A stretch of 37,566 nt of DNA from Blastocatellia bacterium (GTDB lineage: Bacteria; Acidobacteriota; Blastocatellia; UBA7656; JADIYM01). Position 1 is the first letter of the stretch. Each line of letters starts with the position of its first letter. The notes beneath the pieces were generated by a model. The model worked only from the letters and a program-made list of their open reading frames with translations. It was not told where the DNA came from and did not search any database. The position numbers and the translations under genes are program-made. The stretch spans positions 1-37,566 of the forward strand of contig JADIYM010000028.1 of the NCBI GenBank assembly GCA_016705245.1. The letters run 5' to 3'. Shown here in pieces: positions 29,759-37,566 of this stretch.

Positions 29759-32562
29759 TCACCTCACGAACGTAAGCGAGTCGGAGCCGGTATCCGGATT
29801 CACAACCCGGACCTGCACCGAGACTCCTTTCGGGAACCGAGCCTTGAGGCCGCTTCCCTTCAGGATCAGCGTCGTCGTGTTCTTGTATTTCACGCTCGGC
29901 CAGGGCGTCACGTCAGTCCCGACAAAGACCTGGACCCCCGGCTGGAAGTTCGAACCAGTGATCCTGATCCGATACGGCTTACCCTCTACAACAAGGCTCG
30001 AGACAGCCGTGATGTCGGGCGGAGTGATCGTGACAACAGGAGCAACTATCCCGGCCTCACTGTTCATCGGCAACAAGTCGAAGGCGCTCGACTCGACAAG
30101 CGCCTGGACCTGGATTTCGTCGATGGACTCGTTGGGAACCGTTCCGTTGGCCGTCACGGCAAAGGTCGCGCCCGGCTCGATCGCACCGAAGTAGCAGGTG
30201 ACCAGGTGATAGCCGGGAACGAGCGTCTGTATCTCGGCGTCACCTTGCGTCATCGCGTAACTCGAAATCTCGAGTCCATTCACCAGGAAAATCAGTACGG
30301 TGTCTCCAGCGACGTCCGGCCCGAGATTGCGAGCCTCGAACGTGATATGCGCCGTGCGGCCGTACACCACCGGGTTCGGAGTAATGTTTGCCGACACAAA
30401 AGCCAGGTCGACCTGAGGAAATCCCAGCCGGACGACGAACATGTCGGTAAGGCCATCACCGGGGTCCGTTCCTGTCGGATTCTGAACCGGGAAGTTCGTC
30501 GACTCGGTGTAGCCACAGATGAAGATCGCCCCGGACCCACTCACGGCAATGTCGACCGCGACGTCGGACAGGCTGCCCCCGAGATAGGTCGAGAAGACGA
30601 ACCCCGGCGCATCCGGATTGATTTCTGTCACGAACGCGTCGAACACTGCGCCGTCGGAGTCCGTCTGGATGAAGTTCAGGGTTCGGAAGTCGGTCGACGT
30701 CGTTCCTCCCGCCATGTACAGGTGGCCGTTCACGCCGACGTCGAGGCCGTAAATGACATCGAACCCATTTCCACCCAGGTAGCTCGAGAAATCCGTGGAT
30801 TGCCCGTCGGAGGAGTAACGCGCAACGAAGACATCCATCTCCAGTTGGTTGGACTGCAACGCATTGAGAAGCGGGAAATCGACCGAAACCGTGATACCGG
30901 CAAGGATCGGCCGCGTTCCGTCTACTGCAATCCTGAGCCCTTCGTCGGATGCTGAGCCGCCGACGTAGGTCGAATACACGAACGGGACACCACTCGAGCC
31001 GAGCTTGACAAGGTATGCGTCCCGCACGCCATTGAGAAGAGGCTGCTCCGCCGAAGCCACCGGAAAATTGGCCGAGCTGGTGGATCCTGCCAGGTAGATA
31101 CCGAAGTCGTCGCCAATGGCGACTCCGTAGCCCGAATCCGATGCAGCTCCACCGAGGTAGGTCGAGAATCGCAACGCCGAGCCATCGGGCTCAATTCCGG
31201 TCACGAAAGCGTCACCGGATCCTCCATAGGAGAACTGGATGGCGTTGAGCCTGGGAAAATTCGAGGACCAGGTCGTGCCCGTCACGTATGCGTTGCCGAA
31301 CCGGTCGACGGCAAGTCCGCCGGCCAGATCGATTCCGTTGCCACCAAGGTATGTCGAAAACTCGAGTTCGTCGCCGTTGTCGTTCAACTTTGCGACGAAG
31401 CAGTCCGACGCTGCATCGCCCGAATCGACCTGGAGCGGATTGACCGTGGGGAAGTCCACCGAATTGGTTTCGCCGACTAGGTACGGATTGCCGTGACGGT
31501 CAACGACAAGGTCCTTCGCGTTATCCACACTCGAGCCGCCAAGATAGGTCGAGTAGACGAGCACTGGGTCATCGGTCTGGGTGAACTTGGTGATCGTCAC
31601 GTCCGACATACCGTGATTGGTCAGCTGGAGCGCGCGAAACGTCGTGAAGTTGGTGGACGACGTTGTCCCGCAAACGTAGAAGCGGCCCTCCCGATCGACG
31701 TCGACGGCGATGCCGAGATCTGACCCTCCGCCTCCGAGGTACGTCGAGAAGCTGAGCACGGGATCGATGACGAGTGGCTTCGAGGCGTCGAACGACTCGA
31801 CGTCGACGCCGAACACGCCGCTGCCGGACTCAACGTACCTGCCGGCGACCGGTGTCCGGACTCCGTCGGTCTCTTGATACACAAACGGCGCCGAATGCCT
31901 GATCGTACCGGCGTCTGAAACCATCACTATCGAGCCGTCCTCGTCGACCTTGAATGGCGCTGGACCCTCGAGTTCCACTTGCACCGTCCCCGGATCGGCT
32001 CCCGGCTTGACGATGACGTCATATTCCACGTCGCCCCCGAACCACGAAAGACGACGTCGATGCCCGGGTACACGTCACGGCAAGTGAGGCTCGCGTAACC
32101 CGGAACCCTCGTGACCCAATTGGAGCGATCACCGATGAGGTAATTGCTGACGCCTGGCACCTGATTGCCCACGTCGATCTCGCCCGACCAGTCGCCTCCA
32201 CGCATCCGCAGTCCCGCAGCCAGCAACGCCGGCTCGGCCTGCTCGGACCTGGTTCCATCAACGTCGCGAGTCTCGAAAGAGCTCTCGCGCCGACTGGCCG
32301 CGACAATCGTGAACTCGGAATCCGTCAACGCGGCGGTAAATCGCGGTCCGTGCACGACGAATCGCACTTCGGCAGGGGCCTGTCCCAGATTCGGCTCGAA
32401 GCGCACGGGTTGGGCGTCGACTGCTGCCACGGCAGCGGCGGCGGTTTGAGGCTCCGAGATGGAGCCAGCCCGCGAATTCGAGGACACATCTGGCGAGGCT
32501 GCACCGAGCGCGGGCATCGCGAGGACCGCGCACGCGAAAAGGGCAGGAAATCTCGATCTCAT
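29759..32562 (-). CDS. Secreted SBBP repeat protein with TIG/IPT-like C-terminus (one frame break)
   Basis: Corrected length about 934 aa. The ATG at 32562 has GGGAGG 6 nt upstream; signal peptide RFPALFACAVLAMPALGAAS. Like the gene at 1598 it has the domain beginning VRFEPNLGQAPAEVRFVV, passes YPGIDVVFRG and ends KPLVIDPVLSFSTYLGG, then seven SBBP repeats (STYLGG, AVDxxGxxYVxGxTxSxxFP). It then adds a CARDB-like domain (VDLAFVSANITPNPVVYGR) and a final TIG/IPT-like domain (YRIRITGSNFQPGVQVFVGT to RVVNPDTGSDSLTFVR). The tail suggests a surface or extracellular adhesive role; no enzyme motif is seen. The frame breaks at 32034-32038: a run of five C should be six, joining VVFRGSG to DVEYDVIVKPGADPG. 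A lone gene flanked by repeat B2. Confidence 0.9.
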
Positions 32563-32723
32563 TGCGCACCTCCCGCCGGACAACGCCGCGGATCGCTCCG
32601 AGCAGCCGGCTCATCCGTTCCGACAGACACGGACCCGGCCGAGCCTGAATGGCTGTGCCGAGTTCGAGTCCTGTCACGGGCGGCCGCGTCCGACCCGACA
32701 AACGACATCGGGCGGGCGGCTCG

Positions 32724-33407
32724 TCACAGGTGGTGACGTTCTTCCAGCGCGTGCACGGCGGCAGGTCTGTGTATGTACGCGTGCTGCAGGAGACTGCGGA
32801 CTTCCTCGTCCGACGTCTGTGTGAAGTCGTGATACCAGCGCCCTACCGCAATGAAAGGCTCCGGTTTCGCGGCACACACGCACTCATCGGCCACCCGGCC
32901 GAGTTGCGCACACGCCTCAGCGGCACCGACAGGCACGGCGACAATGACGGGAGCCGCGTTTTTCTGACGGGCCGCCTTTACGGCTGCGAGCATCGTCGAG
33001 CCCGTGGCCAGCCCGTCATCGACGAGTATGACCTTGCATCCTTGAGGATCGAGGACAGGACGGCCATCGCGATACAGGAGCTCGCGTCGATTCAGTTCCT
33101 TTCGCTCGCGGCATTCGATGCGTTCGATCGTTGAAGGCAGCAGACCCAGGTAGCGCAGAACCTCGTCATTGAGTATGCAAACGCCGCCGGTTGCGATAGC
33201 GCCAATGGCCAGTTCTTCCTGTCCCGGCAACCCGAGCTTGCGCACCACGAACACGTCGAGCGGCGCGTGGAGCGCTCGTGCTACCGCCGCGGCTACCGGA
33301 ACGCCTCCGCGCGGAAGGGCTAGAACGACAACGTCTTCACGGTTCGCAAACCGCTGGAGATGCTCGGCGAGGACTTTTCCAGCCTCCGTCCGGTCGCGGT
33401 ACAGCAT
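32724..33407 (-). CDS. Phosphoribosyltransferase-family protein
   Basis: A 227-aa cytoplasmic protein; the ATG at 33407 has GGAGG 8 nt upstream, so a longer frame from 33452 is rejected. The PRPP-binding signature VILVDDGLATGSTM (about 125-138) is complete, with the upstream VLALPRGGVPVAAAVA loop and VVRKLGLPGQEELAIGAIA, a pattern of the stand-alone PRTase-like proteins that often occur beside or fused to dienelactone-hydrolase-like domains. The reaction is unassigned: homologues are not standard purine or pyrimidine salvage enzymes. A dienelactone hydrolase gene lies 6 kb away here, not adjacent. It is divergent from the diheme oxidoreductase gene. Confidence 0.9.
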   Translation of the reverse strand: MLYRDRTEAGKVLAEHLQRFANREDVVVLALPRGGVPVAAAVARALHAPLDVFVVRKLGLPGQEELAIGAIATGGVCILNDEVLRYLGLLPSTIERIECRERKELNRRELLYRDGRPVLDPQGCKVILVDDGLATGSTMLAAVKAARQKNAAPVIVAVPVGAAEACAQLGRVADECVCAAKPEPFIAVGRWYHDFTQTSDEEVRSLLQHAYIHRPAAVHALEERHHL

Positions 33408-33560
33408 GGCTACGACCTCCCTTCGGAGCCGAATTGCAGACGACCCCGGCAAACGAGACGCAATTCCCGGGCCGCACTGATGTGTTCGTACTTAGTCGAT
33501 CGCGTCACGCGCCGTGCGCGAAGGTGCGCAGCCGTGGCGTGTAATCCCACGCACGGGTAA

Positions 33561-33665
33561 GAGTGGACAGGATTACAGGATTTGCAGGAAGTCTCATGGA
33601 GAGGGCCCGAATACCCAAACAGATCTGCTCAATCCTGAAAATCCTGATAATCCTGTCAACTCCCT
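33561..33665. repeat. Family B inverted repeat, copy 3
   Basis: A shorter copy: left arm 33561-33588 (GAGTGGACAGGATTACAGGA then TTTGCAGG), right arm 33631-33665 (AATCCTGAAAATCCTGATAA then TCCTGTC). The only family B copy between divergent genes (phosphoribosyltransferase and diheme oxidoreductase). The remaining gap sequence to 33799 shows no gene. Confidence 0.88.
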
Positions 33666-33799
33666 ATCCCGCTTGTGCGACGAAGGCGTTGGTGCTAGAA
33701 CGGTGCCAGCCTCCGCTCCCTCCTTCCCTGTGGTTCAGGTAGCCCACACGTAGCCAGCCCTCCTGGAAACCTGGTCCCCCACTTTTAGGACAAAGGATC

Positions 33800-35037
33800 A
33801 TGAAACTGTTCAAGATGTGCGCCTTGGCGTGCCTCCTGGCATTGCTGTGCCTTGGAGTCGTGCCAAACTCGAGGTCTGCTCGCGCCAACGATGCAGACAA
33901 GCTCAACGCCACCGAGGCCACGACAGGCTTCGACAACCTCACGAACGGCCATATCGACCAGGCGGCCTTTGACGTTGCCGCCGGTGTGTTCGCCGAGGCG
34001 AGTCCATCGCCGACGGCATTGGCCCGGTATACAACGCGCTTGCGTGCGTCGACTGCCATCAGAATCCGGTGGTCGGCGGCAACAGTCAGGTGCTCGAAGT
34101 CCGAGCCGGCCGATTCTCTCGCGGCGTGTTCACCGATCACCCCGGTGGCTCGCTCATCCACAGCCGCGCAATCGACGCGGCCATTCAGGAACGGATCGCC
34201 GACGATCAGTTCGTTCGGACGTTCCGCGCTTCGCCATCCCTGCTCGGTCTCGGTTTCGTCGAAGCTATCGCCGACCAGACGCTCATCAACATTGCGAATC
34301 TGCAGCCGCTGCAGTCCGGGGGCGCCATTCGCGGCCAGGCGATCTCAGTCGACATCGTCGAGTCGCCCGGCGTCCAACGCGTGGGCCGGTTCGGCTGGAA
34401 GAACCAGCAGGCGAGCTTGCTGTCCTTCTCAGGCGATGCCTACGTGAACGAAATGGGCATCACGACACCGCTCTTCCCAGTCGAGAACACGTCGAACGGC
34501 AACTCGATCGTCGCCTACGATCCGCTGCCAATCGAGCCGGACGACGGTGACAACGGCGATCTCGAGCTCTTTACGGACTTCATGCGCGCGACGAAGGCGC
34601 CACCGCGCGACGCGGCGCTCGCGGCGACGCCAGACGCGCAAGCTGGAGCCGTGATCTTCAACCAGATCGGGTGCGCAATCTGCCACACGCCGTCGATTAC
34701 CACGGCCCCTGCAGGAACCGTCCTCAACGGCGGAGCCTTCACCGTGTCGGCGGCGCTCGGCGACAAGATCATTCACCCGTACAGCGACTTCGCGATGCAC
34801 GAAGTCGGAACGGGTGACGGAATCGTCCAGGGCTTCCCGAGCGCGCGAAACAAGGTGCGGACGTCGCCGCTCTGGGGCCTGCGTACGCGCGGACGCTTCA
34901 TGCACGACGGTGCGACGCTCACGATCAACGAGGCGGTCCTACGCCACGGCGGTGAAGCGTCGTTCGTCACGTTCCTCTACCGGTTCCTCCCGAGCCACGA
35001 CCGTGGAAAGGTCCTGACCTTCCTCAAGTCGCTGTAG
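33800..35037 (+). CDS. Diheme c-type oxidoreductase (DHOR family, one frame break)
   Basis: Corrected length about 412 aa. The ATG at 33800 has AAAGGATC directly upstream; signal peptide CALACLLALLCLGVVPNSRS. Two haem sites: CVDCH (after GIGPVYNALA, about residue 83) and CAICH (after FNQIG, about residue 295). The segments TSPLWGLRTRGRFMHDG and LRHGGEA are characteristic of the di-haem oxidoreductase family related to MauG and cytochrome c peroxidases. Members are periplasmic redox enzymes; whether this one reduces peroxide is unknown. The frame breaks at 33996-34001: one missing base in GAGGCGAG; restoring it gives FAEAESIADGIGP and brings the first haem site into frame. It would take electrons from a small cytochrome like that at 24553. 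It is followed by repeat B4. Confidence 0.88.
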
Positions 35038-35045
35038 AGAAGAGG

Positions 35046-35170
35046 GAGAGTGGACAGGATTACAGGATTTTCAGGATTAACAGGATCTGCCTTGGGTTTC
35101 CACGGCGCGTTCCCAAGATCCTGCTGAATTCCTGTTATTCCTGATAATCCTGTTAATCCTGTCTATTCCC
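35046..35170. repeat. Family B inverted repeat, copy 4
   Basis: Left arm 35046-35086, right arm 35117-35170, the longest right arm of the family (at least five CCTGWTWAT-type units). The loop contains the internal inverted pair CTTGGG / CCCAAG. It lies between the diheme oxidoreductase stop (35037) and the ABC ATPase start (35232). Confidence 0.92.
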
Positions 35171-35231
35171 CCCGGAACTCTCGACGGGGCCTGCGCGTAC
35201 CGACCTCCGAATTCACACCGGAGACAACGGC

Positions 35232-36106
35232 ATGGAACTCGTCATCGACAACGTCGGAAAGCTGTACAAGGGCAAGGGCTGGGGACTGCGCAACTTCTCG
35301 CTGACGCTTCGTCCGGGCGTACTCGGACTGCTCGGCCCGAACGGCGCCGGCAAGTCGACGCTGATGCGCATCCTCGCGACGATCACCAAGCCTACCGAGG
35401 GCAACGTGACCTGGAATGGCGAAGACATCGTGTCGAAACCCGACGCGATCCGCAGCGTGCTCGGCTATCTGCCGCAGGACTTCGGCGTTTATCCGAACCT
35501 CAACGCCGTCGAGTTCCTGCAGTACATCGCCGCGCTCAAGGGCATCACGGGCTCGGCCGCGAAACACCGGATCGACGAGTTGCTCGAGGTGCTCAACCGC
35601 GGACGCGCAAACGGCCGCTTGGCGGCTTCTCGGGCGGCATGACGCAGCGCGTCGGCATCGCCCAGGCCCTGCTCAACGATCCCGAAGTCCTCATCGTCGA
35701 CGAGCCGACGGTCGGCCTCGATCCGGAGGAGCGGGTCCGGTTCCGCAACCTGCTTTCGGACATGTCGGGCGAACGGATCGTCATTCTCTCGACTCACATC
35801 GTCTCGGACGTCGAAGCCACCGCCACCGACATCGCCCTCGCCGACCGTGGCCGGCTCGTCGCACACTGCCAGCCCGAAGCGCTGCTCGGATTGGTCGAAG
35901 GTTGCGTGTGGGAGTTGATCGTGCCGAGCGCGGACCTCCCTTCCTTCAAGCAGAATCACCTGATCAGCGGAACGATCCGGCGATCCGACGGCGTTCACGC
36001 ACGCGTCGTGTCCGAGACTCCGCCGAATGCCCTTGCGAAGCCGATCGCGCCGACCCTCGAAGATGCGTACCTACGCACTGACCGCGGACCGGCAGGCGGT
36101 GGCGGC
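35232..36106 (+). CDS. ABC transporter ATP-binding protein (one frame break)
   Basis: Corrected length about 292 aa. The ATG at 35232 has GGAGA 8 nt upstream. Walker A is GPNGAGKST (near residue 40), the Q-loop is YLPQDFGVYP, the signature is GGFSGGMTQRVGIAQ, Walker B is VLIVDEPTVGLDP and the H-loop is STHIVSD. The ATPase energises the permease encoded immediately after it. The frame breaks at 35600-35602: one missing base in CGCGGACG; restoring it gives TRKRPLGGFSGGM. Without correction the protein would stop before the signature motif. After the break the frame runs on without a stop into the permease; a second uncorrected indel near 36100 would restore the usual ATGA stop/start overlap at 36107-36110. 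The substrate is unknown. Confidence 0.9.
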
Positions 36107-37566
36107 ATGATCGCGACGGCAGGCACGCTCTACCACATGGCGCGCGCCGACTTTCTGGAGCGCGTGCGACGCCGGAGCTTTCTGCTCGTGCTCGCGGCAT
36201 CCGTCTGGCTCGGGTATGCGGTGGCCGTCGGAATCGTCGAGGTGCGGCTGGACCGCTGGCGCGGCGCGTTCAACTCGGCGTGGGCTGGCGGTGCGATGGC
36301 GATCGTCTGCACCACGCCTGTCACGCTCGCGGCGTTCTACATCGTACGGCGATCGGTGGACCGCGATCGCATGACCGGCGTGGGAGAGATACTTGCGACG
36401 ACGCCGATGACGAAGGTCGCGTACACGGTCGGCAAGTTCCTGAGCAACTTTTTAGTCCTGTCGGCGATCGTTGGGGTGCTGACGGTTGCGGCCTTTGCGC
36501 TCCAGATCGTCGCCGGCGAATCGACGAGAATCGAGCCGCTGGCAATCCTTGCGCCGATGCTGCTCGTCGCGTTGCCGGGAATGGCGATCGTCGCGGCGGT
36601 CGCGGTGCTGTTCGAGATGATTCCGGGACTGCGCGGCGGGTTCGGCAACATCGTCTATTTCTTCGGGTGGATTTTTCTCGTGCTGGCGAGCCTGACGTCG
36701 GAAGGCGTCAGCCCGTTCGACGTGACCGTTCTCACGAGCGACATGCAGGCCGAGTTGCGCGCCATCGCGCCGGACTACAAGGACGGACTGATCATTGGCG
36801 GAGTCGCGGACCGCGAGCCGGCCGTGACGTTCGAGTGGCAGGGGATGTCGTGGACGCCCGCGGTGGTCTGGGGGCGGCTCGTGTGGTTTCTCGTGGCGGT
36901 CGGCATCGCGGTCGTCGCGTCAGTGCCATTCGAGCGATTCGACCCGGCAAGGCGACGATTCTGGAAGCCGTGGAAGCTGCCGAAACCGCGTCGGCAACGG
37001 GGCGGCGACGATGAGGCGGCGGTCGGATCGGTCGCAAGACGATCACCACTCACGCCGCTCGACAGGGCGGCTCACGGCTCCAACTTTGCCGGTCTGCTCG
37101 ATGCTGAGCTGCGATTGCTGCTGAAAGGCCGACGCTGGTGGTGGTACGCCGTTGCGATTGGCGTCGTCATCGCGGGTCTCGCAAACAGTGCGGACAACGG
37201 TCGAGCGGGCGTGCTGCCGGTTGCGTGGATCTGGCCGGCGCTCGTGTGGTCGTCGCTCGGCGCGCGAGAGGCTCGGTTCGGCGTGACGGGAATCGTCTTC
37301 TCGGCGCCGAGACCCTTCACGCGGCAGATCCTCGCGGCCTGGGGAGCCGGCTTCGTGCTCGCGCTTTTGATGGCATCGGGAGTGGCGATGCGATGCGCGA
37401 TGGCGGGAGACGTCGGCGGGCTCTCTGCCATCGTGGCTGGAGCGATGTTCGTTCCGGCGATGGCGCTCGCGGCGGGCGCGTGGACAGGGGGGACGACGCT
37501 GTTCGAGGCGCTCTACGTTGCGCTCTGGTACATCGGACCGCTGAACCGGGCGACGTCGCTCGACTT
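36107..37566 (+). CDS. ABC-2-type permease, partial (runs off window)
   Basis: An open frame of 486 codons to the right edge, taken to start at the ATG at 36107. Hydrophobic segments: FLLVLAASVWLGYAVAVGIV (about 25-45), AIVCTTPVTLAAFYIV, FLVLSAIVGVLTVAAFALQI, LLVALPGMAIVAAVAVLF, IVYFFGWIFLVLASL, then after a periplasmic stretch LVWFLVAVGIAVVASV, a charged cytoplasmic loop rich in Arg/Lys, WYAVAIGVVIAGLA and LAAWGAGFVLALLMASGVAM. The layout is of a large ABC-2-like exporter subunit with possibly two repeated permease halves; an early DRMTGVGEILATTPMTK loop fits the ATPase coupling region. It shares a frame and probably an operon with the ATPase. Substrate and C-terminus are not visible. Confidence 0.85.
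   Translation, partial: MIATAGTLYHMARADFLERVRRRSFLLVLAASVWLGYAVAVGIVEVRLDRWRGAFNSAWAGGAMAIVCTTPVTLAAFYIVRRSVDRDRMTGVGEILATTPMTKVAYTVGKFLSNFLVLSAIVGVLTVAAFALQIVAGESTRIEPLAILAPMLLVALPGMAIVAAVAVLFEMIPGLRGGFGNIVYFFGWIFLVLASLTSEGVSPFDVTVLTSDMQAELRAIAPDYKDGLIIGGVADREPAVTFEWQGMSWTPAVVWGRLVWFLVAVGIAVVASVPFERFDPARRRFWKPWKLPKPRRQRGGDDEAAVGSVARRSPLTPLDRAAHGSNFAGLLDAELRLLLKGRRWWWYAVAIGVVIAGLANSADNGRAGVLPVAWIWPALVWSSLGAREARFGVTGIVFSAPRPFTRQILAAWGAGFVLALLMASGVAMRCAMAGDVGGLSAIVAGAMFVPAMALAAGAWTGGTTLFEALYVALWYIGPLNRATSLD

Noticed and set aside
26805..35170. CRISPR array
   Set aside because: Families A and B are repetitive with short units, but they are dispersed, inverted and lack regular 30-40 bp unique spacers between identical direct repeats; no cas genes.

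Overview
The window is GC-rich, densely coding DNA that reads as an environmental Gram-negative bacterium. I favour Acidobacteriota or a close neighbour. The reasons are two large SBBP-repeat secreted proteins, a Reg_prop/Y_Y_Y hybrid histidine kinase, several secreted c-type cytochromes, and many intergenic inverted repeats built from 8-9 bp units. The phylum is an inference from gene content; no marker gene or rRNA is present.

Layout. 1-1290 (minus): remains of two tandem DUF4384-like exported proteins, both broken by frame changes. 1598-3947 (plus): a seven-repeat SBBP beta-propeller protein, badly frame-broken near its end. 4015-4617 (plus): a small membrane protein of unknown function. 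4693-4994: a 302 bp imperfect inverted repeat. 5178-13966 (minus): a giant cyclic beta-1,2-glucan synthase (NdvB/ChvB type, about 2,929 aa) with one frame break. 14577-14903: a glycine-rich RRM protein with an excellent terminator. 15140-19124: a two-component hybrid kinase with an N-terminal propeller. 19231-20301: a beta-propeller phytase. 20515-21072: a membrane-anchored MsrB. 21276-24912 (minus): a compact electron-transfer operon (monoheme cytochrome c, coiled-coil beta-barrel porin, octaheme cytochrome of the tetrathionate reductase family). 25161-25910: an atypical SDR reductase. 26065-26811: a dienelactone hydrolase. 26923-29346 (minus): a secreted isoamylase-type debranching enzyme. 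29759-32562 (minus): a second SBBP protein with a TIG/IPT-like C-terminus. 32724-33407 (minus): a phosphoribosyltransferase. 33800-35037: a diheme oxidoreductase. 35232-37566: an ABC-type ATPase followed in the same frame by a multi-spanning permease that runs off the window.

The most interesting unit is the cytochrome-porin-cytochrome operon, which could be a periplasm-to-surface or respiratory electron conduit. The second is the intergenic sequence. Two repeat families share one design (tandem 8-9 bp units arranged as an inverted pair around a short loop) and divide the window between them: family A at 15.0-26.0 kb and family B at 26.8-35.2 kb.

Caution: at least twelve single-base frame breaks fall inside otherwise well-conserved genes, mostly at short G/C runs. 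The likeliest cause is uncorrected indels in the assembly, so these genes are described as whole genes with a marked break rather than as separate fragments.
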